The translations under genes and the position numbers were made by a program. Of a stretch of DNA of 40,233 nucleotides, positions 10,066-18,408 are shown piece by piece. The notes below the pieces were generated by a model. It made no database searches. It was not told the DNA's origin and saw only the letters and a list, made by a program, of their open reading frames with translations. Source of the stretch: an uncultured Schlesneria sp. (GTDB lineage: Bacteria; Planctomycetota; Planctomycetia; Planctomycetales; Planctomycetaceae); the NCBI GenBank assembly GCA_903858935.1, contig CAIOKO010000194.1, positions 1-40,233 of the forward strand, read 5' to 3'. The number at the start of each line of letters is the position of its first letter. Position 1 is the stretch's first letter.

Positions 10066-10221
10066 AAAAGCCGCTCGGGATGGAACCGCACCCTTCCGGC
10101 GGTCAAAGTTGCTGGGGCCGAGTTATTCAAGGTGATTGATGAGCCTCTTTGGAAAAGTCACTTGTTTCCATCCGAGGTACCCAAGCCTTTCGAAGTGCGT
10201 CAAGGAAAAACGTATTGCTGA
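10066..10221 (+). pseudogene. C-terminal fragment of a lost protein (tentative)
   Basis: Between stops at 10063 and 10219 one frame reads smoothly as KSRSGWNRTLPAVKVAGAEL, then FKVIDEPLWKSHLFPSE and VPKPFEVRQGKTYC. It has no start codon and no ribosome binding site. The composition looks like a genuine globular C-terminus, but I cannot name the family. It is about 230 bp downstream of the 37-codon frame at 9723 and could belong to the same degraded gene; the repeat copies lie between them. Confidence 0.3.
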
Positions 10222-10248
10222 GGACGAATAGGACGTATGGGACCTACA
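10222..10248 (+). repeat. Three-unit 9-bp tandem repeat
   Basis: Units GGACGAATA, GGACGTATG and GGACCTACA follow one another directly. All share GGAC at the start of each 9-bp unit. It adjoins the putative C-terminal remnant ending at 10221. Confidence 0.5.
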
Positions 10249-10349
10249 GAACGATGCAACTCGATGACGAGGGAAATATCACACATCTTTGACGAGAGGG
10301 AATCGATGGGCAGTCGTCGTGCCATCAAGCATAAGGAGCGGAAGGAAGC

Positions 10350-10475
10350 GAACTCAGTTGAACTCGATCGAACTCGAACGAACTCGAACACGACAGAAAC
10401 CCGGGGAAATGATCGTCAAACGTCTATGAAATACGAGAAACGATCGAAGTCGATCGAAGTCGGACGAACTTTTGC
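10350..10475 (+). repeat. Composite periodic repeat, copy 1 (10-bp periodicity)
   Basis: A 10-bp tandem run GAACTCAGTT, GAACTCGATC, GAACTCGAAC, GAACTCGAAC (10350-10389) leads into CCCGGGGAAA, then the core GTCTATGAAATACGAG (10422-10437), then a second 10-bp run GATCGAAGTC, GATCGAAGTC, GGACGAACTT (about 10442-10471). It aligns almost without gaps to the reverse complement of 39965-40094. Confidence 0.8.
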
Positions 10476-10750
10476 AACAAATTTTCTCGGGCACGAGTTT
10501 CAGCAGAAAAGAAGAGATGAATTTTGAGTAGACGGTAATGAAGAAAATGAAGGGGGGAGAAAATGACATTCTTTGTCACGTCCATTTGGTTGGTGACGCG
10601 ACTGTTTGATTCATTAAATTCTGATCAAGACAGTCTTCATCGTTTCTTTTGTTCCCTTCTGTTTAGCGTCTTTACAATTTTGGATTGTTTGTTGATTTTG
10701 TTTTGGTGGTCCTCAAAGACTCGACGCCACCCTGCAAACGCACCAGGAAA

Positions 10751-10864
10751 AGTGAACTTTGCGAACTTTGGAAACTTCACCAACTTTGTCAACTTGATCA
10801 AATTCAAATCTGCAGGAAAGCCTATGAAATACGGAACTTTGTCAACTTCGCCAACTTGATCAAG
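10751..10864 (+). repeat. Composite periodic repeat, copy 2 (9-bp periodicity)
   Basis: A 9-bp run AACTTTGCG, AACTTTGGA, AACTTCACC, AACTTTGTC, AACTTGATC leads to GCAGGAAAGCCTATGAAATACGG-type core sequence (about 10812-10834). A second 9-bp run AACTTTGTC, AACTTCGCC, AACTTGATC (10835-10861) follows. The core matches copies at 10422 and 40003 (reverse), but the flanking unit is 9 bp instead of 10 bp and AACTT instead of GAACTC. Confidence 0.75.
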
Positions 10865-11102
10865 TGTTTTTCAGATGTTTCGATAGGTCTTGAAGACTCG
10901 ACCCGCCCTACAACGATTAATAAAGAATCCCGGGGATTACTCCGTCAGGCTCGCGTAGTTTTTTCGCAAACCAATGGGCTGGTTTTGATGGGTGGGCGAA
11001 CATCTGTTCTGCTTCGTGTGTCAGGCTCCTTCCTCGATGCCTGTCTGTATCGTAAACTGCTGCTTCACGATTATGAATGTACCTGCCACTGAGATCGAAG
11101 TG

Positions 11103-14100
11103 ATGCTGACGAAGACCATGCTGGTCGATCGTCATCGGCTGCGCCAGCAGTGGCGGTCAATTCGCAATCTTCGGCAACCGGAACCAAAGCCGGAATCGAC
11201 CACTGAGCCTGGCCAGACGGGGCAGGCTGATCGACGAGTTGAAAAATTTCATGCGGAACTGGCTCGTTCCTGTGAGCGTTACGAACAGCGCTTGCGCGGC
11301 GTGCCGAAACTGACATTCGACGACACCCTTCCTGTCGTGCTCCGCAAAGACGAGATTGCAGCCGCGATACGGGATCACCAGGTGATCGTCGTCTGCGGCG
11401 AGACTGGTTCAGGCAAGTCGACTCAGTTGCCGAAAATTTGTCTGGAGCTGGGTCGTGGGGTGGCGGGGTTGATCGGACATACTCAGCCTCGCCGGATTGC
11501 CGCTCGTTCGGTCGCAACCCGTGTGGCCGAAGAGTTATCAGTGCAGGTGGGGCGTGAGGTGGGATATAAGGTCCGATTTGCGGATGCGACCTCTTCCCAG
11601 ACATATATCAAACTGATGACCGACGGAATTCTGCTGGCTGAAACGCAAAGCCGGCCATTTCTCGACGACTATGACACAATTATTGTCGACGAGGCACATG
11701 AACGGTCGTTGAACATCGATTTCCTGTTGGGAAATCTGCATCGGTTAATTTCCAGGCGACGTGAGCTGAAGGTGATCATCACGTCAGCGACGATTGATGC
11801 CGAGCGGTTTGCGGACCATTTTCGATCGGTTGCAGGTACGGTTCCGGTACTGGAAGTGTCTGGTCGAACTTATCCCGTTGAGATGCTGTATCGCCCCCCA
11901 TCGCCGGACGAAGACGATAACGAACCCGACTGGCCGAAAGCGGTTGCAGACGCTGTTCACGAGGTCTGTTTGCGCGGGCCGGGTGATGTGCTGTTGTTCA
12001 TGCCGACTGAACGTGAAATTCATGAAGCGATGAAGGCGTTGAAAGGCCGAACGTTTGGGGGAAGCAAGCCCGATCTCTTGCCGCTGTATGCGAGGTTGTC
12101 TGCTGCGGAACAGCAAAAAGTCTTTCAGACGACTTCGACTCGGCGGATTGTGCTGGCGACGAACGTGGCGGAATCGTCGTTAACGGTGCCGGGAATTCGT
12201 TACGTCGTCGACACCGGGACGGCACGCATCAGTCGCTATTCACCCAAGTCAAAATTGCAGCGGCTTCCGATTGAACCCATTTCGCAGGCGTCTGCTGACC
12301 AGCGGGCCGGTCGGTGTGGGCGTGTCGGTCCGGGTGTCTGTATCCGGCTGTTTTCGGAAGAAGACTATCTCTCGCGCGAACGATATACGCCGCCGGAAAT
12401 CCTGAGATCCAACCTGGCGAATGTGATTCTTCAAACCAAGACACTGGGCCTGGGTGAGATAGAGGATTTTCCATTTCTTGAACCACCCAAGCCCGAAGCG
12501 ATCAAGGATGGCTACAAGACGTTGTTCGAACTTGGGGCGGTGACACAAGATCACACGTTGACCGACGTGGGGCGAAAGCTGTCGCGACTGCCGGTCGACC
12601 CACGGATTGCCCGGATCATCTGGGCCGCTCAGGAAGAGAATTGTCTGGGTGAGATTCTGATCATCGCGTCGGCACTTGAAGTGCAGGATCCGCGTGAACG
12701 TCCGCTGGAAAAGCAGCAGCAGGCGGATGAATCACACAAGCGATTTGCGGACGAGGATTCCGATTTTCTCAGTGATCTCAAACTGTGGGATTTTTACCAC
12801 AAGCTGAAAATGGAATTGTCGAAAGGTCAGTTGCACAAAGCCTGTCACCAGAACTTTCTTTCATGGACCCGCATGCGAGAATGGGTTGATGTCCACGCAG
12901 AACTGGTTGAGATCGTCCGGGAATCTGTGACAAGCCAGTTTCAGAAGAAAGAGGAAGGTCAGCCCGGAAACTCGCGACAGGGAAACAAGGGAAGCGGTGT
13001 CGCTCCAAACCGGAGTCAGGGACAAAACCGTTCGAAGGGTCAGGACGTCAGTTCGGCAACAACACGAGCGAGTGTCGATACGACGTTCGCTCGTCGGCAT
13101 GACGTCAAGGCGATTCATCGGGCGCTATTGACCGGCTATCTTTCCAGCATCGCGTTCAAAACGGAGAGTGGCGAATATCTGGCTCCTGGCGGAATGAAGG
13201 CCTTTTTATGGCCTGGCTCGGGTTTAGCGGCGAAAAAGCCAAAATGGATTGTGGCAGCAGAATTGGTCGAGACGACTCGACGGTTCCTGCGGACGGTGGC
13301 GAAGATCGAACCGGACTGGATTGAACCACTCGCCGGCCATCTCATCGACCGAACCTACAATGAACCGCATTGGGACACGGAATCTCTGGCGGTGATGGCT
13401 TACGAAAAAGTGTCGTTGTTCGGGCTGGTTCTGGTTCCTCGCCGACGGATTCGTTACAGCCGAATTGATCCTGCCAAATGCCGCGAGATGTTTATTCAGC
13501 ACGCCCTGGTCTACGGTGAATGGCCAGAAGACGAATCAGACCTGGAGGCATTAAAGGACCAGGACAAACAGGGCAAAGGTCAAAAGGGATCGGCACGCCA
13601 GAACACTCAATCCTCGCAGGCAGATTCGCGACAGGGAGGCGGGCAAAAACGGAATGTCACTCCCGCTCGAGTGAATACAACTGCGGTGATCAATGCGCCC
13701 CCCGTGAAACGAAATGAACCCCCTGAATTTCTGACGGCGAATCGCGCTCTTGTTCAAAAGCTTGAAGACCTGCAGACACGTGTTCGTAAGGGGAGCATGC
13801 TGAAGGCGGAAGAGGCTCAGTTTGAGTTTTATCACTCGCGCCTGCCAGCGGACGTGCTCGACGGATTTCGGCTCGTTCAATGGTGGCGTGCAGCGTCGCC
13901 CGAAGACCGCAAGCGGTTGTTCATGGTTGAGGCGGACCTGGTTGAAGAGGACGCCATTGTCGCTACGAAAGAATCGTATCCCGATACGATCAAAATGAAG
14001 AACCTGACGCTGCCGCTCTCTTATCGGCTGGATCCGAGTGCTCCTGACGATGGTGTGACGATTACCGTTCCGCAAGAGGGTTTGAATCAGTTAGATGGTG

Positions 14101-15341
14101 ACCGCCTGGGATGGCTTGTTCCGGGATTGATCGAAGACAAGATCGTGGCGTTGATTCGAACGTTGCCAAAGGAAATGCGTCGGGATCTCGTCCCCATCCC
14201 AGAGGTGGCAGCCGAGGTCGCCAAGGTGATCAATTTCGGCGACAAGACGGTGGCCGAGGCGATCGTCGAGGGGATCGAATTTGTGACCGGGATCGAAGTC
14301 CCTGTTGCGGCCTTCGATGAAACCAAGCTGCCCGACCATTTGCGGATGGTGATCCGGGTAACGGATGAAGCGGGAAGGACGTTAGCTGCAGGTCGAGATT
14401 TAACCGCTTTGCGAAAAGAATTCGGTGCGATCGCATCGACCAGCTTTTCGTCGGTCGACGATCCACGCTGGACTCGCGACGGGCTGAAAACATGGGATTG
14501 CGGGACTCTTCCACCGGTCATTGATGTGATGCGACGTGGCATCGCTCTGAAGGGGTATCCGACGCTGGTCGATCAGGGTGAAACCGCGTCGCTGCGACTG
14601 CTCGACACAGCGGAACGGTCCCATTTTGAGATGCGGTTTGGACTGCGGCGGTTGATTGCGTCGACGGTCAATCGCGAGTTGAAGCAGGGGGTCGATTCGA
14701 TGCCGTCGCTGCAGAACTGGACATTGATTTCGAAGTCGTTCCCGCAACCGTTCCCGTTTCGAGCTCAAGTGACCGAGTTACTGGCAGATCGAGCGTTCTT
14801 GCCGACAGAGAAATTTCCTCGAAGCGATGAAGAATTTCGAGAATGCCTCCGCGAAGGACGTAACCGGATCTTGGCCGCAGTGACAGAAATCAACAGCCTG
14901 TTGACTCCGTTGTTTCAAGCCTATGGCGACGTTCGCAAGACGTGGGAAAAGACGGCGCATCCCCAATGGCAGGCGACTCGACTGGATGTGCATGCTCAAC
15001 TTGCTCAGCTTTTCTCGCCAGGGTTTCTCGTGAAGACGCCGTGGGTCTGGTTGATTCAGTTCCCTCGATATACTCGGTCGATTTCATTGCGATTACAAAA
15101 GCTGACGAGTGGCGGTGCGACACGTGACCAGCAACTGATTCCCCAGGTTGTCCCCCGCTGGCAACGTGGGATCGAACGGTTGCGGTTGCACACCGAACGG
15201 CAGATTTATGATCCCGAGCTGGAAATCTATCGCTGGATGTCTGAAGAGTTGCGAGTGGCGTTGTTCACTCAGGAATTGGGAACGGCGGTGTCTGTATCAG
15301 AAAAAAAACTTGATAAACAATGGGAAAAAGTGAGAGCCTAG
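11103..15341 (+). CDS. hrpA: ATP-dependent RNA helicase, HrpA type (DEAH box)
   Basis: The product is about 1412 residues. In-frame starts exist at 10992, 11073 and 11103; 11103 (MLTKTMLVDRHRL) is preferred because the upstream residues are Cys-rich and unlike HrpA, and GAAG precedes it. Helicase motifs are complete: Walker A GETGSGKST (about residues 99-107), DEAHERS (about 196), SATIDAERF (about 226) and the RAGRCGRVGPG motif VI. The helicase-associated and OB-like regions and the long DUF3418-type C-terminal region of HrpA follow. Two low-complexity Q/G/S/K-rich stretches (12947-13075 and 13553-13680) lengthen the protein beyond the usual ~1300 residues. HrpA acts on RNA and on stalled ribosomes in Escherichia coli. 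It is transcribed alone. Confidence 0.93.
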   Translation: MLTKTMLVDRHRLRQQWRSIRNLRQPEPKPESTTEPGQTGQADRRVEKFHAELARSCERYEQRLRGVPKLTFDDTLPVVLRKDEIAAAIRDHQVIVVCGETGSGKSTQLPKICLELGRGVAGLIGHTQPRRIAARSVATRVAEELSVQVGREVGYKVRFADATSSQTYIKLMTDGILLAETQSRPFLDDYDTIIVDEAHERSLNIDFLLGNLHRLISRRRELKVIITSATIDAERFADHFRSVAGTVPVLEVSGRTYPVEMLYRPPSPDEDDNEPDWPKAVADAVHEVCLRGPGDVLLFMPTEREIHEAMKALKGRTFGGSKPDLLPLYARLSAAEQQKVFQTTSTRRIVLATNVAESSLTVPGIRYVVDTGTARISRYSPKSKLQRLPIEPISQASADQRAGRCGRVGPGVCIRLFSEEDYLSRERYTPPEILRSNLANVILQTKTLGLGEIEDFPFLEPPKPEAIKDGYKTLFELGAVTQDHTLTDVGRKLSRLPVDPRIARIIWAAQEENCLGEILIIASALEVQDPRERPLEKQQQADESHKRFADEDSDFLSDLKLWDFYHKLKMELSKGQLHKACHQNFLSWTRMREWVDVHAELVEIVRESVTSQFQKKEEGQPGNSRQGNKGSGVAPNRSQGQNRSKGQDVSSATTRASVDTTFARRHDVKAIHRALLTGYLSSIAFKTESGEYLAPGGMKAFLWPGSGLAAKKPKWIVAAELVETTRRFLRTVAKIEPDWIEPLAGHLIDRTYNEPHWDTESLAVMAYEKVSLFGLVLVPRRRIRYSRIDPAKCREMFIQHALVYGEWPEDESDLEALKDQDKQGKGQKGSARQNTQSSQADSRQGGGQKRNVTPARVNTTAVINAPPVKRNEPPEFLTANRALVQKLEDLQTRVRKGSMLKAEEAQFEFYHSRLPADVLDGFRLVQWWRAASPEDRKRLFMVEADLVEEDAIVATKESYPDTIKMKNLTLPLSYRLDPSAPDDGVTITVPQEGLNQLDGDRLGWLVPGLIEDKIVALIRTLPKEMRRDLVPIPEVAAEVAKVINFGDKTVAEAIVEGIEFVTGIEVPVAAFDETKLPDHLRMVIRVTDEAGRTLAAGRDLTALRKEFGAIASTSFSSVDDPRWTRDGLKTWDCGTLPPVIDVMRRGIALKGYPTLVDQGETASLRLLDTAERSHFEMRFGLRRLIASTVNRELKQGVDSMPSLQNWTLISKSFPQPFPFRAQVTELLADRAFLPTEKFPRSDEEFRECLREGRNRILAAVTEINSLLTPLFQAYGDVRKTWEKTAHPQWQATRLDVHAQLAQLFSPGFLVKTPWVWLIQFPRYTRSISLRLQKLTSGGATRDQQLIPQVVPRWQRGIERLRLHTERQIYDPELEIYRWMSEELRVALFTQELGTAVSVSEKKLDKQWEKVRA

Positions 15342-15401
15342 TGATGGGCCACAAATTTGCCCGACGTTTTTCGTGCGATCGCGGCGCGTTAGTTTAAAAT
15401 C

Positions 15402-16004
15402 ATGGAATCGAGCATTTCTGAAACCGAGACAGCATTGGTCGCGGCACTCCGTGCCGGCGAACCGGCTGCCTACGAGCACCTTGTTCGAGAGTACGGGGGG
15501 CGAATTTTGGCAGTATGTGAGCGACTGTTATTCAATCGTGAAGATGCTCGCGACGCGGTGCAAGAGACGTTTTTGTCGGCGTTTCGGTCACTCGAATCTT
15601 TCGACGGCCGGTCTCAGTTTGCCACGTGGCTGCATCGAATCGCCGTCAACGCTTCTTTAATGAAACTTCGAACGAAACGACGGCATCCGGAACAATCGAT
15701 CGACGATTTGTTGCCAACGTTCCAGTCGGACGGTCATCGAAGCGATCCGGGATCTCGCTGGACGAATTCAGCGGGTGAGATTTCTGAACAACGCGAAACT
15801 CAGCAATTAATTCGTTCGAAAATCGAGGGCCTGCCCGAATCATACCGTAACGTTTTGATCTTGCGCGACATCGAAGAGCTTGACACGGAAACGGTTGCAG
15901 AAATGCTGGAGCTGAGCCCTGGTGCGGTCAAGGTCCGTCTCCATCGCGCACGTCAAGCACTGAGAACGCTGCTCGAACCGATTTTTGGGGGTTCTTCAAA
16001 ATGA
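15402..16004 (+). CDS. ECF-type RNA polymerase sigma factor
   Basis: The 200-residue product contains sigma region 2 (EPAAYEHLVREYGGRILAVC to ARDAVQETFLSAFRSLESF and the -10-binding FATWLHRIAVNASL, about residues 20-90). A polar linker follows, then region 4 with a helix-turn-helix (LPESYRNVLILRDIEELDTE and VAEMLELSPGAVKVRLHRAR, about 140-190). There is no clear ribosome binding site before the ATG; TTTAAAAT sits just upstream, so translation may be weak. The stop overlaps the start of a zinc-finger protein by 4 bp (ATGA), the usual sigma/anti-sigma arrangement. It redirects RNA polymerase to an unknown stress regulon. The specific ECF group was not assigned. Confidence 0.93.
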   Translation: MESSISETETALVAALRAGEPAAYEHLVREYGGRILAVCERLLFNREDARDAVQETFLSAFRSLESFDGRSQFATWLHRIAVNASLMKLRTKRRHPEQSIDDLLPTFQSDGHRSDPGSRWTNSAGEISEQRETQQLIRSKIEGLPESYRNVLILRDIEELDTETVAEMLELSPGAVKVRLHRARQALRTLLEPIFGGSSK

Positions 16005-16264
16005 CCTGCCACGACGCTCTTGATTTCCTCGATGATTACCTGGACGGGAATTTGCCGTGGGGCCAGCGGATTGCGTTTGGCCTGCATCTGGGACTTTGTC
16101 GACCATGTCGTGATTACCTGGACGGATATCGAAAAACGATTCAAGCGAGCCAGAAGGCTTTGTCTGAGCAAGCTGTCACCAATTGCGAACAATTACCCGA
16201 TGAGATGGTTCAGGCGATTCTTGCGGCTCGAAGTCATGTGCCTCACTCGGATCATCGGGATTGA
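16001..16264 (+). CDS. Zinc-finger anti-sigma factor candidate (zf-HC2 type)
   Basis: The 87-residue product starts MTCHDALDFLDDYLDGNLPW and carries the zf-HC2/ZAS pattern: Cys3/His4 followed by H-L-G-L-C-R-P-C (H-x3-C-x2-C, about residues 29-36). This binds zinc and clamps ECF sigma factors in characterised relatives. It has no transmembrane helix, so it should be cytoplasmic and may sense redox or metal state directly through the zinc cysteines. Translation is coupled to the sigma gene by the 4-bp overlap. The role is inferred from motif and position. Confidence 0.85.
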   Translation: MTCHDALDFLDDYLDGNLPWGQRIAFGLHLGLCRPCRDYLDGYRKTIQASQKALSEQAVTNCEQLPDEMVQAILAARSHVPHSDHRD

Positions 16265-16423
16265 GCGGCGAAATCGCACAGCCGACCAAACTGTTCGGAC
16301 TGACGCTCAACAATGGATTCCGACACGGTAATACGGTATCTATTTGTTTTTCCCGTTCCCGAGTTTTGCCGTGACGATGGCACTCGGGACGTCGATCGTA
16401 TTCTTGCCAAAAAAGGAAACGCG

Positions 16424-17479
16424 ATGCAACGCTTCGATGCTTTTTCGCAGGCCGCGTGTTTCTACCTGATCTTCATCGCGACGACATGGGTTAATTCCTT
16501 AGCTGCCGACGCGGTCACGCTGGAAAACGTGACCGATCCGGGTGAAAACCGGCGCGATGAGCCGATTTCACAGGCGTATTCATGGGACAAGGCGGTGACG
16601 TTTCTCGATTCTGCAGCGTTGAGTTGGCAGAAACAAAAGAAGTGCTTTACGTGCCATACAAACTATGCGCATCTTTACGCACTTCCTGCGACGGCGACAA
16701 AAGAGTCCGCTGCGGTTGAAGTCCGAAAATTCGCGGAAGAATTGATCACGCAGCGATGGGAAGAGAAGGGGCCTCGCTGGGATGCTGAAGTCGTGGCGAC
16801 GGGTGCTGCACTCGCCTTTAACGACGCCGCAACGACCGGCCATTTGCATCCACTGACTCGTAAGGCGCTCGACCGCATGTTTACGCTGCAGCGTGAGGAT
16901 GGCGGTTTTACGTGGATCAAGTGTGATTGGCCACCTATGGAATCTGACGATCACTACGGAGCGACGCTTGCGGCGATCGCTATCGGCGTTGCTCCGGATG
17001 CGTACGCCAAGACCGAAGTGGCTGAACGTGGGATGGCCAGGCTGCGGGACTACTTTAAAAAGAATCCGGGGACGACATTACACCATCGAGCGATGATTCT
17101 CTGGGGTGACTCTTACGCTGGAGGAGTGTTGTCTGCTGAGGAAAAGCAGCAGATTCTTTCAGATCTGAAGGCCCTGCAAAAGGCGGACGGCGGCTGGGGA
17201 CTTGCGACACTCGGGGATTGGAAGCGTGCCGATGGCGAGTCTCAAGATATGGAGAGCAGCGATGGTTATGGGACGGGTTTCGTTCTGTATATCTTGCGTC
17301 GCGGCGGTGTCTCGGCAAGCGATCCTGTTATTCAAAAAGGGGTTTCCTGGCTGAAAACTCATCAGCGAGAGAGTGGCCGCTGGTTTACCAGGTCGCTTCA
17401 CAAGGACAGCCTGCACTATATCACTCATGCCGGGACCGCTTTTGCAGTGATGGCCCTGCGGGAATGTGAGCAGAAATAA
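16424..17479 (+). CDS. Squalene-cyclase-like repeat protein with c-type haem motif
   Basis: The product is 351 residues. The start at 16424 has AAAGGA upstream and gives a clean signal peptide (MQRFDAFSQAACFYLIFIAT ... SLAA). Starting at 16313 would add 37 implausible residues. The mature part contains CFTCH at residues 74-78, a covalent haem-binding motif. Alpha/alpha-toroid repeats of the prenyltransferase/squalene-cyclase type follow, with QREDGGF(T)W and ADGGWGLATLGDW (QxxxGxW-like), ending SDGYGTGFVLYILRRGG and GVSWLKTHQRESGRWFTRSL. Similar exported proteins occur in planctomycetes; no substrate is known. It lacks an obvious DxDD acid motif, so cyclase activity is not claimed. Its stop overlaps the open frame of the next gene. 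Confidence 0.85.
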   Translation: MQRFDAFSQAACFYLIFIATTWVNSLAADAVTLENVTDPGENRRDEPISQAYSWDKAVTFLDSAALSWQKQKKCFTCHTNYAHLYALPATATKESAAVEVRKFAEELITQRWEEKGPRWDAEVVATGAALAFNDAATTGHLHPLTRKALDRMFTLQREDGGFTWIKCDWPPMESDDHYGATLAAIAIGVAPDAYAKTEVAERGMARLRDYFKKNPGTTLHHRAMILWGDSYAGGVLSAEEKQQILSDLKALQKADGGWGLATLGDWKRADGESQDMESSDGYGTGFVLYILRRGGVSASDPVIQKGVSWLKTHQRESGRWFTRSLHKDSLHYITHAGTAFAVMALRECEQK

Positions 17480-17504
17480 CGGTTTCAAGCGTGAGGAATT
17501 CGAA

Positions 17505-18380
17505 TTGACGCATCTGATGCTACTCACAAGTCTGATCTTGATGGAGGCAGATCCGCTGCCAGCAGGAAAGTCGCTTGTGGAAGTTCGTTTCGGCGAAGTT
17601 CCGATGAAGCTGTTCACCTATAAGCCGAAAGATTTTTCGGATGGGCCGGTGATCATGGTGTTTCATGGCGTCTTAAGAAATGCGGAAGAGTATCGGGATG
17701 ATTCCGTCGCGATGGGCGATCGATTTCGAGCATTGATCGTGGCACCATTATTCGACGAAGCCACTTTTCCCAAACCGAAATATCAATTCGGAGGTATTCT
17801 TAAAAACGGCAAGGCGACGCCGAGTAACGAATGGACTGGCGAGTACATCAATCGGATCGTCAAAGAGATTCGTCGCCGAGAAGCTCGGCCCGAGATGCCG
17901 TTGTATTTGATTGGTCATTCCGGTGGCGGGCAGTTTGTGATTCGAACATCGGCGTTCGTGGGAACGGACGCCAAGCGAATCGTTGCGGCGAATCCCGGGA
18001 CTCATTTGTTTCCAACCCTAACGGCAGATTTTCCGTTTGGGTTTGCCGGGCTTCCAGCGGAATTACAAACGGACGCGCGGTTAAAGTCTTATCTCGCTCA
18101 GCCTTTGACGATTTACCTCGGCACGCAAGATATCGAGAGGGACGAGTATCTGGATGTCACCGCTCCAGCCGATTTGCAGGGCAAGACTCGTTTTGAACGT
18201 GGACAAAATGCATATTCTGCGGCCAAAAGAATCGCGGACGAACGACAATGGCCTTTCGGATGGAAGCTGGTAATTGCACCGGAGGTCGAACACGATCATA
18301 CGAAGATGTTCAATCACTCCCAATGTGCCGAAGCGTTAGAACTCGCGGAACCGAGATTGCCCGTCCGCGTTCCCAGATAA
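17505..18380 (+). CDS. Secreted alpha/beta hydrolase (depolymerase/esterase-like)
   Basis: The product is about 291 residues. The frame opens at GTG 17466, inside the previous gene, but TTG 17505 has GAGGAA exactly 6 nt upstream and starts a signal peptide (THLMLLTSLILMEADPLPAG), so it is preferred. The alpha/beta hydrolase pattern is clear: VIMVFHGVLRNAEEYRD (oxyanion HG), the nucleophile elbow LIGHSGGGQFV (Ser about residue 146) and a late histidine in PEVEHDHTKMFNH. The spacing resembles polyhydroxybutyrate depolymerase/feruloyl esterase-like enzymes. The substrate is unknown. It is probably co-transcribed with the squalene-cyclase-like gene, with 25 bp between stop and start. Confidence 0.85.
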   Translation: MTHLMLLTSLILMEADPLPAGKSLVEVRFGEVPMKLFTYKPKDFSDGPVIMVFHGVLRNAEEYRDDSVAMGDRFRALIVAPLFDEATFPKPKYQFGGILKNGKATPSNEWTGEYINRIVKEIRRREARPEMPLYLIGHSGGGQFVIRTSAFVGTDAKRIVAANPGTHLFPTLTADFPFGFAGLPAELQTDARLKSYLAQPLTIYLGTQDIERDEYLDVTAPADLQGKTRFERGQNAYSAAKRIADERQWPFGWKLVIAPEVEHDHTKMFNHSQCAEALELAEPRLPVRVPR

Positions 18381-18408
18381 ACTTGATCTTTTTTGTTAAA
18401 GACCTTGA

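Larger units (their letters stand above)
9893..10914 (+). repeat. Four dispersed copies of a GAAGACTCGAC motif family
   Basis: Copies lie at about 9893-9970, 10003-10045, 10689-10740 and 10872-10914, all in the same orientation. Shared elements are ATGTTT about 10-20 bp before GAAGACTCGA(C) (AAAGACTCGAC in the third copy), then C-rich CGCC(C)T-like sequence. Copies one and three also share TGATTTTGTTTT upstream. The copies are diverged and no common reading frame links them. They are probably decayed copies of one intergenic repeat. Confidence 0.55.
9367..11072. other. 1.7-kb repeat-rich region without an intact gene
   Basis: I find no convincing full-length gene here. The region holds a promoter-like site (9650-9676), a 37-codon open frame (9723-9836), two hairpins (9836-9875), four copies of a GAAGACTCGAC motif family (9893-9970, 10003-10045, 10689-10740, 10872-10914), and a frame resembling a lost protein's C-terminus (10066-10221). 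It also holds a 9-bp tandem run (10222-10248) and two copies of a composite periodic repeat (10350-10475, 10751-10864). Its composition is more A/T-rich than its neighbours, with long A and T runs around 9500-9680 and 10500-10700. Confidence 0.7.

Noticed and set aside
9890-10135. 81-codon open frame in the repeat region
   Set aside because: Its sequence is made of two copies of the GAAGACTCGAC motif family, so the open frame is a by-product of the repeats.
10350-10864. Periodic tracts considered as a CRISPR array
   Set aside because: The units are only 9-10 bp, contiguous and without unique spacers, and no cas gene is present.
10685-11092. 135-codon open frame ahead of hrpA
   Set aside because: It translates the 9-bp tract and motif copies (periodic ELCELW/NFVNFAN text) and has no ribosome binding site.
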